Part shown: piece after piece, positions 47,933 through 59,568 of the stretch
Layout of the letters: each line of letters starts with the position of its first letter
Position numbering within the stretch: position 1 is the stretch's first letter
DNA from: Mesorhabditis belari
Taxonomy: Eukaryota > Nematoda > Chromadorea > Rhabditida > Rhabditidae
Direction of reading: 5' to 3'
NCBI GenBank assembly: GCA_958450365.1
Contig: CAUEEP010000211.1
Span: 806,001-870,000, forward strand
DNA: 64,000 nucleotides
Program-made: the position numbers and the translations under genes
Notes under the pieces: generated by a model
Told to the model about the DNA's origin: nothing
Databases searched by the model: none
The model's input: only the letters and a program-made list of their open reading frames with translations

Positions 47933-48337
47933 ACTGTAATAGTACCCCACCCCCATAATGACTGTGCGGAGTGTTGTGTAGTCTAGCTTTGGATGCGTTG
48001 TTCTCGACACTGGTTTATGCTACAATGCTCGTTTAGGTATCAAAAAATAGCCCTGAATTTCAGCTATTTTTTGATACCTAAACGCGCATTGTAGCATAAA
48101 CGAGTGTCGAGAAAAACGCGTTCTAAGCTAGACGATGCAACGCTCCGCACCGTCATTATGGGGATGGCCCTGAAATCAAAAAATAGCCCTGAATTTCAGC
48201 TATTTTTTGATACCAAAGACGCATTTTTTGAAAGTACGGGCGCTTTGAAAAACAATGAAATACTAAAAAACTTTTGCGACTACGCGACTGTACGAGGGCG
48301 GTGGGGTACTATTACAGTATTTACGGTATTTACGGTA
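47933..48337. mobile_element. Composite palindromic MITE, family 1 (copy 4)
   Basis: It starts TACCGTAAATACTGTAATAG and ends CAGTATTTACGGTATTTACGGTA (the terminal 10 bp are duplicated). The interior has two nested palindromes, as in copy 3. It lies in an early intron of the guanylyl cyclase. Confidence 0.8.
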
Positions 48338-50034
48338 GTTGTTACTTTTAATAGAGATTGCGTTTCTATTGGAATAAATACGGTATATATTTTTTCTTCA
48401 TAGAATGGGTGATTGCAAAGATGAATGAGAAATTGTTGGGGGGGGGGGAATGACTCAGTCCTATTCAGTCACCGGAATCCGGCAAGCGAATAATAGTTTC
48501 TCGATCACCGGCGGAGTGATCCCATTGGCTCTTCAGCCGATAAAGACCTTCATTTGTTGGATTCAATAGAGTTTGGTGGAGTTAGAAAATTTTAAATATA
48601 AACTATACGATTTTGCCGTTTTGTTGTCAATTACACCGATTGCAGCGAGGCCAAACGTCTCCGGTTTAGTGGGTTTCCGCTCTGCCAGATAGAATGGTGG
48701 ACGTGATTTTGGGACCCGCTTGTAGCTCAAGGTAAAATCATAAGCGATTTTTTAAAGAATCTCATTTTTCAGGAATCATCCCAGCCGCTTTCCTCAGCAG
48801 CTATTATCAGGTTCCGCATGAGTGGGTGGCTCCTGATAAATTTAGCACCAAAGTATCCAGAATTGCCTTGTCTCTGCAAAGGCTATACCAATTAGGATAG
48901 GCTAACACAGCCAGGACACTTCTGGATGCCTAGCTAGCTTCCAGAATATTTTTTCTTTAAAGCTAACTCGATTCGAAATGATGGTTGGAAACAATCCATG
49001 GATAACTAATGGATAACTTTGCAAAATCCATGGATAACTTTGCAAAATCCATGGATAACTTTGCAGATCGCTTGGGGTTTCTCTTCGGCGGCCACCCTCG
49101 CCGATTCTGCGCGCTTTCCATTTATGACAACGGTCTCATCGAATTATGTTAGTAGCGGATCAGAACGATTTTTCTTTCTAATGCTTCATTTCAGGCTCGG
49201 CTGTCACCTTTGTTTCTTTGGCCGCCAGTTCTTACAGTTGATAACTTTTGTTGGTTTTTCCTTTACAAAAAAACGGGGAGATCATGGTCTTGTATTACAC
49301 TAATGCCGGCTACGGAATTGTTTAAACCTGATGGGGGACGTTACGGTTGGTTTTGAGTCATCTTTAAGCTCATGAAAGTTGAATCTGGAACGCACAGAAA
49401 GTGATATCTGACCTAGTATCCGACATAGCTTTACGTGCAGATTTTTCTTCCAATTGTTCTTCCAATTGTTCCAATCTACAACACCCTACCGTACTCTAAT
49501 ATTTTCAGACGGCTTTCTCCTGATCTACCTCCAACTCGACCATCATCGCCGCCACTGAGGAGAATTTCGACATCGGCTCAACGGAAGCCTCGATGATTAC
49601 AACGTTGAAGAAAAGTCAAATCGAGAGCCAGAGTACTGGATTTGAATCTTTTTTAAAGAAATGCCGCTAGGAGTGCCTGTAGGTTGTCCAGCTTTTAGAA
49701 AATAAAAATCAAAGCATAGTTTTTAGCACTGATGTCCAGTTTTTAAGAATACCTAAAAATGAGATTTTTCTTTATTTTCGTTGGAACAGGACTTCCACTG
49801 TATAACTGGATATCCCAAATAAATCAAAGTCGTATATTTTTCCGTGGACTTGAGCGAATCTCTTTTATCCAAAAAGCCTAACCTGTCAAAGTTCTGATAT
49901 TTTCTTCTTCCAGTCCTCGGCGTCTGCTTCCCGACAGATCAAGTCCAGAAGAGATTTCCATCATTGCAACCACAGAAGCGGAATGAATACGCTGAGGCGA
50001 ACCCAGGGACATTTGTTCCTGGAGTCTCAGGAGT

Positions 50035-50115
50035 CTCAGACTTCCTGTCCCCCCGAGTCTCAGACTTCCTGCAGTCTCAGACTTCCTGCAGTCTCAGACT
50101 TCCTGCAGTCTCAGA
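50035..50115 (+). repeat. GTCTCAGACTTCCTGCA array
   Basis: Four to five 17-bp units in a guanylyl-cyclase intron. Confidence 0.8.
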
Positions 50116-50458
50116 CTAGAGTCTCAAATTGAGACAGAGACAATGTTTCAATTTTGAACTCAGTTTCAGACATTTAAATTCTCTTTAGAAATCATTGTCA
50201 ACTATGGTTTTAGCTCCGATTATGTCTATGTGGTCCTCGCCTTGTTTGGCCTTGGATTGAACAGTTGGCACAAGGAGGAGGCGAATATGATGAATCGCGC
50301 AGTAAAAGATACTCGAGAATATCATGATTTTTTGTTTGCAACTATTCAAGTTCTATAAGTCCTAGCGACATTCAGTTCGAGAATTGCTGAATTAGGCTGG
50401 AAGGTCAAAATAGAATTTTTTCTTCTCTTCTTATCAGTATTCTTATCAGTATGAGCTG

Positions 50459-51640
50459 GGGTTCGGAAGGTTGCATAGAGATATCTTTGGAATCCAGGGC
50501 TATCATGTGCGAATCATGTTTGGGCTCATTTGAATGGATCCCGACCAAACCTCGAATACCGTCATTTAGATGAATGAATGGGGGAAACCTGTAAAAGCGA
50601 TTGTCGACCGGTCTAGTGAGATTACTTGAGATTACTGTAAGCAAAGCTTTTCTTTATTAATCATTTACTGTAGTTCTAAATGCAGCCATGATTGTGAATC
50701 CCATTTAGTGCCTAGCAGTTTAACCCCTTTCTGAGAAATATGACTTGGTGGTGAATGCTGATGGAATGGATGCTGTGGCGGCACAAGCAGCGAAAATTTC
50801 TTGGTGGTGAGTATAGCTTCAAAAATATAGCTTTTCTGATATTCAACCTTATACTTTGGCATCCAGAGCCAAATCCGATGTTCCAGATCGATCTTACAAA
50901 TCAAGGCAAAGTCAACGGATCGACGACCCTCCGGTGGCGCCAATTGTCCGCGCCAATGTCCAGGCCCACCATTCTATTGTGCTACAACCGATTTTTGTTG
51001 AATGATCGAGCCCGAGCCTGGCAGGCTGAAACTTTGGGCTCATTTTGTGAATTTGCATAAATGTCCACATGAAATACAAATTTGAGCTGCTATCCCAGCG
51101 AAAGTGTCCAAATCGTATGATCATACAAGGTACCCCCGACTACTTTTCTATCCCAGTCAAAATGATTTTAGATGAGCAAAACCACAGAATTGCATTTCTG
51201 TTTGTCAGATTGCTTGGATGTTTTTGTTTTAACTTACAAACCTTACGAAACTGATCTAAAGTTCTTAATTCCTGCCAGTTCAGTCCAGGCCTGCCTGGCT
51301 CCCGGTAGAATCCCCCAGCCTGGCTTGCCTGGCTTACAAACCTCCGAAACTCCAGCACTCATTCACCCCACCTCTCAGATCAAGTTTCGTGCCCCTCAAC
51401 TCTACAGTACCTTTATGTGGTACGTCTATTGTTTGAATGGCTCGCTTGCCTTGGATCCAGTCAAGGCTCGAGAAATCAATCAATTTTCAACCAAGTCCGG
51501 TCGACCAGTCCGCTTTTACAGGTTTTCCCTCCCCATTCATTCATCTAAATGACGAGTACCCTAGGGTGGTCAGGATCCATTCAATGACTCCAAACATATG
51601 ACTCGGATTCCAAAGATGTATCTCTATGCAATCCACTCCT
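50459..51640. repeat. Inverted duplication inside the guanylyl-cyclase gene
   Basis: 50470-50620 (GCATAGAGATATCTTTGGAA ... CATTTAGATGAATGAATGGG ... CTGTAAAAGCG) is the reverse complement, with substitutions, of 51497-51640. The 0.9 kb between them includes extracellular-type exon sequence (FQIDLTNQGKVNGSTTLRWR at 50881). A local inverted duplication of receptor sequence. Confidence 0.65.
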
Positions 51641-53544
51641 TCTGGAACCTCTTGTCCCAATACGCAAATTTCACCTGTGACTCCGAATTATGATTACACA
51701 TTGTAGCTGTGATATCCAAAATTCTCAAGAATTGGATTTAAAACTTCAGATGGTTTTGTAGCTCTATGAGGATGCATCGAAAACCATTGGGCGTGGTACG
51801 AGGAAGACATTCAATAACACGCAACGCCGATTTGCGGGTTAGCTATAGGCGAGATCGATCCGTTGCTGATCTTTTTCGGTTTTGATGGCATAACGTCTGC
51901 ATTCTTTGATTGGGCAAAGAGTGGAATGTACGTATTTGTGATCAGGGCATCAGTTCTTCTTCTTTTCGGCCCCTTACTCTTCTTATCAGTCCTGTTTTTT
52001 ATTTTCAGGTTCGGAGAAAAATGATAAAGAGATTTTTGTCTAAAAACTATTATTACCTCAAGGCTAAGCCTAAAGGCTAAGCTAGAGCCAAAAGTTGAAA
52101 GTGTAGAGCCCGAGTTGACGGATCCAAAGATACCTCGTAAGGCAAAAGGCTCTAGCGGTCCCGAGCACTTGTCCGGTGTAAACGAGAGGTCATATTTTGG
52201 ATCCCTGCTAGCTACCCAGTTTCAATTGTCGCGCTTTGAAGATGATTGATCTGCTGATCAGTCAGATTGGGGAAGTGTTTTTGATTTTGATGGTAACGGC
52301 CTTAGTGGTGCTATTCTTTTGTTGAAGGTCTCAAAGTGCTGCTGGGTCGAGACTCGGTGCAGTTTAATTAAATTGAACTCCCGGTCTTGTTTAGTTCAAT
52401 TCCAGATTCAGATCAAAAAATCGAGACCAAAACATGCCAAACTGGCCTTTGTTCTATTCCATTCCATCAGTTCTATTCCATCAAACCCCGTCCTTCCGGG
52501 AGAAGCGTCGAGAACGAGAACGCCAGGACGCCGAATGGCAAATCCCGTCTCTTCTGCTGGAAAGACCTGGCAAAGCAAAAGAAGTCAATTTCTTGATTGG
52601 CTCCAATTCTAAACTCTTTCCAGAACGAAGAGAAGAGTCTGTATTTCCCTTCACTCTTCTCGTTCATCCAAATCCTCGACTTCAAAATTCTCCGTGAACA
52701 GCAAAAGTGGCTCAACAGATCTTGCCTATTTTACATGAATGGTGAGCTGAAATTTCAAAACTTTTCTTAGATTTCGTCGGAATGAGCCGGTTTCCGCGTA
52801 CAAATACAGAACTCTGCCCAGATTGACCCATGAGGACTTTGCCGAGTTCAGGATGGTGAGAATCGGGTAGATGGTGCTAATAAATCACTCAAACAATTAC
52901 TCACTCTTTTTTTTTCCTCAAAAACTACTCGATGACATCCAAAATTACAGCTCCGAAAGATGGAGCACGATCCGTGCACCGTTTCATCAGAATCTCTGCC
53001 TCGATCACGCGCTATTGATGTCCATTTTGAAATACGCAGCCACGGGAACGCTAGAGAGTACTGTAGCTCTTTGTTAAAGTCAATTCTCAGACTGTACTGA
53101 CCTGACTGTACTGTGCTGACTGTACTGTACTGTACTGTACCTCTCAATACTGATTCCAGGATGTCATCCAGAAAGGATCAATCAATTTGGATGCTTTCTT
53201 TGCCCTGTCATTGATTCGAGATCTGATTGCGGGACTGCAATTCATCCAGAACTCGTTTCTTGTTTTCACGGAAATTTGTGGTTTTGTAACTCTTAGAATT
53301 CGAGAATGACATCCAGTTTAGTTATGCCAGCGATTCTACAGTCATTCCAGTACTCGGGAAGGTTATCATGTCAAGGTCGAGTTTTCATCACAGTGGATTT
53401 CTGACTCTGCTGGAGTTTTTCTGGAACCTTTTCTGTAACAGGGGATAACTCCTACAAAATCTGATCACTTTTTCCGCTGGTTTACCGAAGCTTTTTCCTC
53501 ATCACTTTCTCATCAAAATTGTTTGTGGAACTAAACAAAACAAA

Positions 53545-53622
53545 AAGTGGGCAGTGAAGGGATTCGAACCCGGGCAAAAAGCCTAAACCACCTCGACCAC
53601 TAGGTCATCAGAAAACATTTAT
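53545..53622 (-). tRNA. Degenerate tRNA-like sequence
   Basis: Minus strand: TGACCTAGTGGTCGAGG (A-box) and CCCGGGTTCGAATCCCTTCA (B-box/T-arm), about 30 nt apart as in a tRNA. The acceptor ends (GTTTTCT / AGTGGGC side) do not pair well and the anticodon arm is unclear, so a pseudo-tRNA is more likely than a working gene. It lies in a guanylyl-cyclase intron. Confidence 0.4.
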
Positions 53623-55453
53623 TTTTTGAGGAGTTTTATAATTTTGTATACCCAATATCTCCCATTACAAGAAAAACTAACAGCAGAGCCAGGTCCGGAT
53701 GAAAACTCGACCTTGACTTGACAACATTCCCTTCAAGTATGATATCCAGATTGGGCATTTCGGTTCTCAAGCTTGTTGGATCGACGAGAGATGGGTGTTG
53801 AAAGTGAGGCGGATTGGATGCACGACTTTTCGAAGAGGCGAGAAGATGGAGAGAAAAAGTGGGCTCAGTTTTGAGATTCAACCATCACATCCAGATTGGC
53901 TTTTCCAGTTTTCAAAGCAATCAAAAACGATTCTAGGACAACTCTGGCTAGCTCCAGAGCTTTTGCGACATCCCACAAGCCGGGGAACGAGAGAAGCCGA
54001 TATCTATGCTTTCGCGATAATCTGTTCCGGAAGTCGTCACTAGGAAGATTCGTACGATTTGGATAATCGTGACGAAAAAGTCGAAGGTTTTGCGTATCCT
54101 GGAAAGCAGAAACCTTTTGAAATTTCAAGAAATCTTGGCACATGAATTAAACATTAGGTCGTCCACATGTACTGGTTCGTCCTGAAGCTAAACGTGAATG
54201 AAGAGAAATGGAGCTAAACCCAGCTATGGTAAGCTAGGAGGCAAATTATTGTGCAAAAGGTTTTTGGCTCCAAAGTTTCCAGCTATTGTTTTAGCCATTG
54301 TTTCTGGCTTCTTGTGAGCTCTGGTCGCCAGATGGCTCTTGTGCGTTCCAGATCGTTCAAGATCTCGAAAGAAAATTCCATTTAGCTTCATATGATCCGC
54401 GATTGTTGGTCCAAGGCCGATGGCGAAACCAACATCTCTACCGTAAACACAATCATCAAATCTATAGTAAATGACTTTCAATTTAAAGGGAAATCCTGAA
54501 AAGCTGAAAAGAGAAAAACCTTCACAAAGAAAAATCTTTAGAGTCAGGAAACAACAGGGTCAACAAAATTTGATGGATTCCGTTTTGGAGTTAATGGAAT
54601 CGTATGCAGAGGCCATTGGAAAAGAGTATGGATGGAATGGATGGTTTGGTGCATTAAGTTACAGGTGAAGATCGGATGGTAGGAGTGGTGGAAGAGAAGA
54701 AGAAGAGTGATTTGCTGTTGCATAGGATGTTACCCAAGTGAGTTGGGGTTTTAAAATTTGAAGAGATAGAAGATATTCAGTCATCTGGTTATTTTTCTTA
54801 TATTAATAATGATTCTGAGTAAACAGGAGCTTTCTAATTCATTCACAATTCAGAGAGGCTTTCTAATTCGAGCTTTTATTAATTGGGCTGAGTTTAAAAA
54901 TTAGCATATTTAAGATATAAGATATTCAGCCAATGTTATCGTGCACCTAGTTTTTATAGATTACTGTAGATTTACTGTAGTAATTACTGTAGAATCATTA
55001 CTGTAGATTACTGCTTGGAGACAAGCTAGGGATTACTCCCCCTTGAAGACAAGACAGGGGTACTGTAGCTTTGCGGCATGACTAAAGGCTTCTGTAACTT
55101 CTTTTGCAGCCTTTCCAGTACTGTATTGCTGTATCGGCTGTTACCAAAGTAAAAACTGGATTTCACAGCAGGTTTTCAACAATTTTTAGACAAGTAGCTG
55201 AAAAGCTGAAACTCGGACAATCGGTCGAGCCGGAATCTTTCGACAGTGTCACAATTTTTCTTCTCCGATGTGGTTCAATTCACGCGGTGGCTGCAAAATG
55301 CACGCCCTTACAAGTAAAAAGGGCCAGTTGCTTCTCTCTTTCAGCTAAATCTTTTCAGATCGTCAACCTCCTCAACGATCTCTACACCACATTTGATCAG
55401 ATCATCGAGCAACATTCTGTTTACAAAGTTCCCCCCCCATTGCTTAGGATTGC

Positions 55454-55454
<1 letters not shown>

Positions 55455-55533
<79 letters not shown>
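55455..55533 (+). repeat. 79-nt uninterrupted poly-C tract
   Basis: 79 consecutive C in the intron between the LLNDLYTTFDQ and VETIGDGYLC exons, flanked by GGATTGCT on the left and TTTTTAGGATTGCTTAAG on the right, a short direct repeat. The opposite strand is a G79 run able to form G-quadruplexes. Confidence 0.95.
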
Positions 55534-56461
55534 TTTTTAGGATTGCTTAAGATTTTGCTTAAGTTGCTTAGTGCCTCAAAAACAAGTTCATCTCTGGATT
55601 TCAGGTGGAAACAATCGGTGATGGCTATCTTTGTGTCTCTGGTCTCCCCTACCGAAATGGAGATCCAACACGTGAAAGAAATCGCCGAGATCGTTGAACT
55701 TTTTGAGAGCAGTGGAGTAAGAGAGAAAATAGATGGATTTAGGAATATAAGAAGACCAAACCCCAGGCATCACAAGGCCTTGGGTCCAAGCTCCTGCCCA
55801 GGCAACCCTTTGAAGTTACATTACAGGAACGTTCACAGTGTTAACGGCATCCAGAAACCGAATCTTACTTATCCTAGGCTATTTTGAGAAAGCCTCCACA
55901 GTTACCTGCCCATCTTTCTGCCCATGCCAAAGCACTGCCCGCAGGCTTTTTGAGATATGGTCATATCAGAAACCTCTTAAATGATATTAGTTTGATGTGA
56001 CACATCTTCTGAGTTTGGATAATTGACCCAACAGCCTGCTTTTTTGCGTAGATAGGCCTACACTGTTCTCTAGCCTGCTGGCAGTGCAAGATTAACAGAA
56101 AACTGTGGAAAGCACCCTCATAAGCTCTGCCTGATAGCTACAGGGGATTTGCGCGGTTTCGGGATGTTCTCATCTCCAAGTCAGATCGCTCCTGAAATTC
56201 AACTTTAAGGGGGTTCCCTGATGTATCATTTAAGGAGTTTCTGATAAGAACATCAAACTTATATCATTTTAAGAGGTTTCTGAAATGCTGACCTATCCTC
56301 TCAAAAGACCAACAGACTCATGTACCTTAATAACCGTTCAATTTTCCAGCTCTTCCGTTATCCCTCACCTCCCCTCTGAATCAATTAATCTCCGAATTGG
56401 AATGCATTCGGGTTCTTGTGTGGCTGGAGTAGTCGGATTAGCCATGCCAAGGTATTATAAT

Positions 56462-56747
56462 TACCGTAAATACTTTGTAATAGCCCACACCCCCCCCATG
56501 ACGGTGCGGAGCGTTGCGTAGTCTGGCTTTGAACAAGTTTTTCTCAACACTGGTTTTATGCTGCAATGCGCGCTTAGGTATCAAAAAATAGCCTGAATTT
56601 TGTGTTTTTTGCGTACCAAGAACGCATTTTTGAACGAAGCATTGTAGCATAAACAGGCGTCCTTGCGTTCAAGCCCACGGAGCAGACGCTCCGCACCTCA
56701 TTACCGGCTGTACGAGGGGGATGGGGTACTATTATAGTGTTCCCGTA
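56462..56747. repeat. Degenerate palindromic MITE, family 1 (copy 5)
   Basis: TACCGTAAATACTTTGTAAT at the left and TACTATTATAGTGTTCCCGTA at the right, with many substitutions and small indels relative to copies 1-4. It lies in the intron between the HSGSCVAG and GDTVNT exons. Confidence 0.75.
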
Positions 56748-57550
56748 TTCTGACCCCAGGTTGATTTGGACTAAAACGCAAGGAATTCCATCGTAATGCC
56801 CTGAATCATAATCTCTTAAATGACAGAAAAAGTGTTCGCTTTAGTGCCGTATCACTCAAATCCTGATGTTTTCAGATATTGTTTTATTCGGTGACACAGT
56901 AAACACAGCATCCAGGATGGAAAGCAACGGGAAACGTGAGCAAAACATCTTTTCAAGAACCTCAAAGCTGGCAGCTTTTCAGCTGGCAAAATTCACATGT
57001 CGAATGACCTTGCTCTCTACTAAGATCGAATCGGCGGCTATGAAGTTGAATCAAGAGGAGAGTGATCATAAAAGTGAGAGATCTTTCAAATCACAGATGT
57101 CATTGAATCGATAATCTAGGGAAAGGCGTGATGGAGACGTATTGGTTGAACGCTCGTTCCATCGGTACAACAACTCTACCAATCGATGCCGTGAGGAAGG
57201 ACGATTTACCGCCACCGCCAAAAGCACAGGAACCGCCACGTTTCTCGACGAGAACCCCGACAGCTCCGCAATGGATCATGGAGACGAAAGGCCGGAATCA
57301 TTAAAGAACACCGGAAGTACCTGAGTATGATGAAATTGAATGAGATTTTTGATTGTAATTTTATATATTTTACCATAAAAATTCGAATATTTCGATAAAT
57401 TTGATGAATTGTGAGAAATGGCAAGAAGCATTATAAATGTTGCGCTGGAAAGTATGAGGATACAGTAGCTTTTCAAATGGTAGCTTTTTATTGTAGTAGT
57501 ATGCAAATCTAAAGCAGACTCAAACTTTAAGAGCCCCGATTTACATTCAA

Positions 57551-57820
57551 GTTACCCCCGAACCGCCACGTTTCACGACGAGAACTTCGACAACTCCACC
57601 AATGGATGGAGAAAGACTTCGACAACTCCACCAATGGATGGAGAAAGACTTCGACAACTCCACCAATGGATGGAGAAAGACTTCGACAACTCCACCAGAC
57701 GAGAATGGAGTCGTCAAGTACACAAGAATTACCTGATGATGATGCGATTGAATGATTTTGATTGTTAATTTTATATATTTTACCAGAAAATTCTATTATT
57801 TCTCTTGAATTCTATGAATT
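57551..57820 (+). repeat. Tandem copy of the guanylyl-cyclase 3' end with 33-bp array
   Basis: GAACCGCCACGTTTCACGAC repeats 57230-57250, then CTTCGACAACTCCACCAATG units (32-33 bp) occur four times. It continues with TACCTGATGATGATGCGATT and TTTTATATATTTTACCA, which match the sequence just after the original C-terminal exon (57310-57380). Confidence 0.75.
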
Positions 57821-59568
57821 GCGAGGAAACGCCAAAGAAAACATTGTGATTTTTCCACAAAAAAGTTTAGGCACACGGTAGCTTTGTTTGCAAAAATTGA
57901 AAGGGATTTTCATTGTGGCAAATTTAAAGCATAGCAATGGCCACGGATACCAGATTCAAAGAGCCCCAGAAATAAGCTTTTCCTTAGAAAACGTCTTAAC
58001 AAAAGACCCCTAGAATACATCCAGCCATCCAGCCATCCAGCCATCCAGCCATCCAGCCATCCAGCTATCCAGCCATCCAGCCATCCAGCCATCCAGCCAT
58101 CCAGCCATCGTATCCAGCTATCCAGCTATCCAGCCATCCAGCTATCCAACCATCCAGCCATTACTAGTTGTAATGCTTGGATACAACAAAAACGAGCTCA
58201 GCGGCTCAGCGAAGAGCTTACGTTTTATGATAAAAGAAGACAAGCAGAACTCAGTTGCAGACAGCAGACAAGCAGACAAGTACGGTAGAGTTTAAAATTC
58301 AATCCAAAGTAAAACTCAAGGTCCATTTCCACAGTTCGAGTTCAAGAGCTGATAGAGTTGATCCCAGAGTTGATATTGACCATGGAATCTTTATGTTTTT
58401 TGGTTTTAAGGTCAAAAACCAAAAAATTCCATGAGTAAAAACTAAAATGTCGACTTTTTCTTATGGGTATCCAAGCTGTCGGTTTCACTGATCTCTCCCA
58501 CTTTTTATGACTCATTTACCAAAACTTCTAACTCAATTTGAAACTTTTGCACCCAGGATGCCTCAAAAGCAAAAAAAAAACACGTAACGAGAGAATCACA
58601 AGTTTGAGAAGCCATACAATCGTAAAATCTTCAAAAATTCCCCCCTGCCAAACTTTCCACTTTTTACAAAATCTATTTTCCAGCTTTTTTCTTTTCAATA
58701 GATCGAGAGTTAAGCTTCATAAATTGCTTCCTGAAGCTTTGCTTCCTGAAGCTTGCTTCCTGAAGCTTTACTTCCTGGAAAACTACTTCTTCCCCCTGAA
58801 GCTTTACTTCCTGAAGCTTTACTTCCTGAAGCTTTACTTCCTGAAGCTTTGCTTCCTGAGCTTTACTTCCTTTGAAGCCTGAAGCAAAAAGTTGTTTCAA
58901 CGCAAAAAGGAAAGGAAAGCCTTAGTTATCTGAATTCTTTGATAATATCAGAATCAATATTTTTAAATTTAACAGCGATAGATGTGGATTTAAATTATAA
59001 AAGACTGAAAAACACTCACTAAGGACTGATGCCAGCTGAAAGTGGCCTTTTTGATTCGAGGAATCCATCTTATAGAAGTCGGTCATGGGCAACTCGAATT
59101 CGCTTTTTAGTTTTTTTGCAGAACGCTTTTACAATCGCGAGATATCTGGCATAGAAAAGGGCCTAAATTTCCCCAAAATGAAGACGCCACCAAAACCAAA
59201 GAAATACGTCGGCGGCCTAGTGGATCGTCTGATCGACTATCCGAAACTTATCACTTTCTTTGCCCCAACTTCGAATCCTACCCCTGCAAACTTTCCACTT
59301 TTTACAAAATCTATTTTCCGGCTTTTTTTTTCTAATCAATGACTAATCAATCAATGACTAATCGACTATTGACTAATCAATAGTCGAGGTTAAGCCCCAT
59401 ACATTGCTTTCTGAAGCTTTGAAGTTGAAAAGTTTCAACGCAAAAGAAAAAGAAAAAGTAAAAGGTTATCTGAATTCTTCGAGTGATATCAGAATGAATA
59501 TTGTAAATTTAACAGCGATTGATGTGCATTCAATGTGTATGACAGTCAGCTAAACCTCCAACTAAACG
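57821..59568. other. Intergenic with CATCCAGC and TTTACTTCCTGAAGC arrays
   Basis: 58020-58160: about eighteen CATCCAGC/TATCCAGC units. 58735-58865: 15-bp TTTACTTCCTGAAGC units, extended by TGAAGCTTTG pieces. 59205-59290 is tRNA-like (GGCGGCCTAGTGGATCG as A-box, AACTTCGAATCCTACC as B-box). CTTTCCACTTTTTACAAAAT recurs at 58652 and 59290, showing a local duplication. No gene seen. Confidence 0.6.

Larger units (their letters stand above)
47202..57304 (+). pseudogene. Receptor-type guanylyl cyclase (GCY family), with multiple frame breaks
   Basis: A membrane receptor that would make cGMP, typically in nematode sensory neurons. Order of parts: signal peptide MLPFIFVLILFQSLHA (47202-47297); Ser/Thr-Pro stalk (to 47497); extracellular ligand-binding exons (TGGVIPLALQ 48505; FVVNYTDC 48620; FLSSYYQ 48790; WGFSSAATLADSARF 49069; YYTNAGYGIV 49290); transmembrane VFLILMVTALVVLF (52270); juxtamembrane REKRRERERQDAEWQIP (52500); kinase-homology SINLDAFFALSLIRDLIAGL (53180) and LWLAPELLRHP (53941); dimerisation NLMDSVLELMESYAEA (54567) and EEKKKSDLLLHRMLP; cyclase QVAEKLKLGQSVEPESFDSV (55190), [55 protein letters not shown] and GDTVNTASRMESNGK; then GKGVMETYWL. 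Frame breaks interrupt the VDVILGPAC exon, the metal-binding FFSDVV loop, the exon after RNGD, the start of the GDTVNT exon and the GEVIIKG segment, with a TAA inside the last. A decaying gene is likely. Confidence 0.8.

Noticed and set aside
50665..51552. Several 60-126-codon frames between 50.6 and 51.6 kb
   Set aside because: Most are shadows over an inverted duplication of guanylyl-cyclase sequence; only the FQIDLTNQGKVNG segment fits the receptor.
53545..53622. Working tRNA gene on the minus strand
   Set aside because: A- and B-boxes are good but acceptor and anticodon stems are not convincing; kept only as a degenerate tRNA-like feature.
47202..57304. Explaining all cyclase frame breaks as sequencing errors
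   Set aside because: Five neighbouring genes of similar total coding length have no breaks, and some cyclase lesions are outside homopolymers (for example the TAA after LALY). Error cannot be excluded for the T-run cases.
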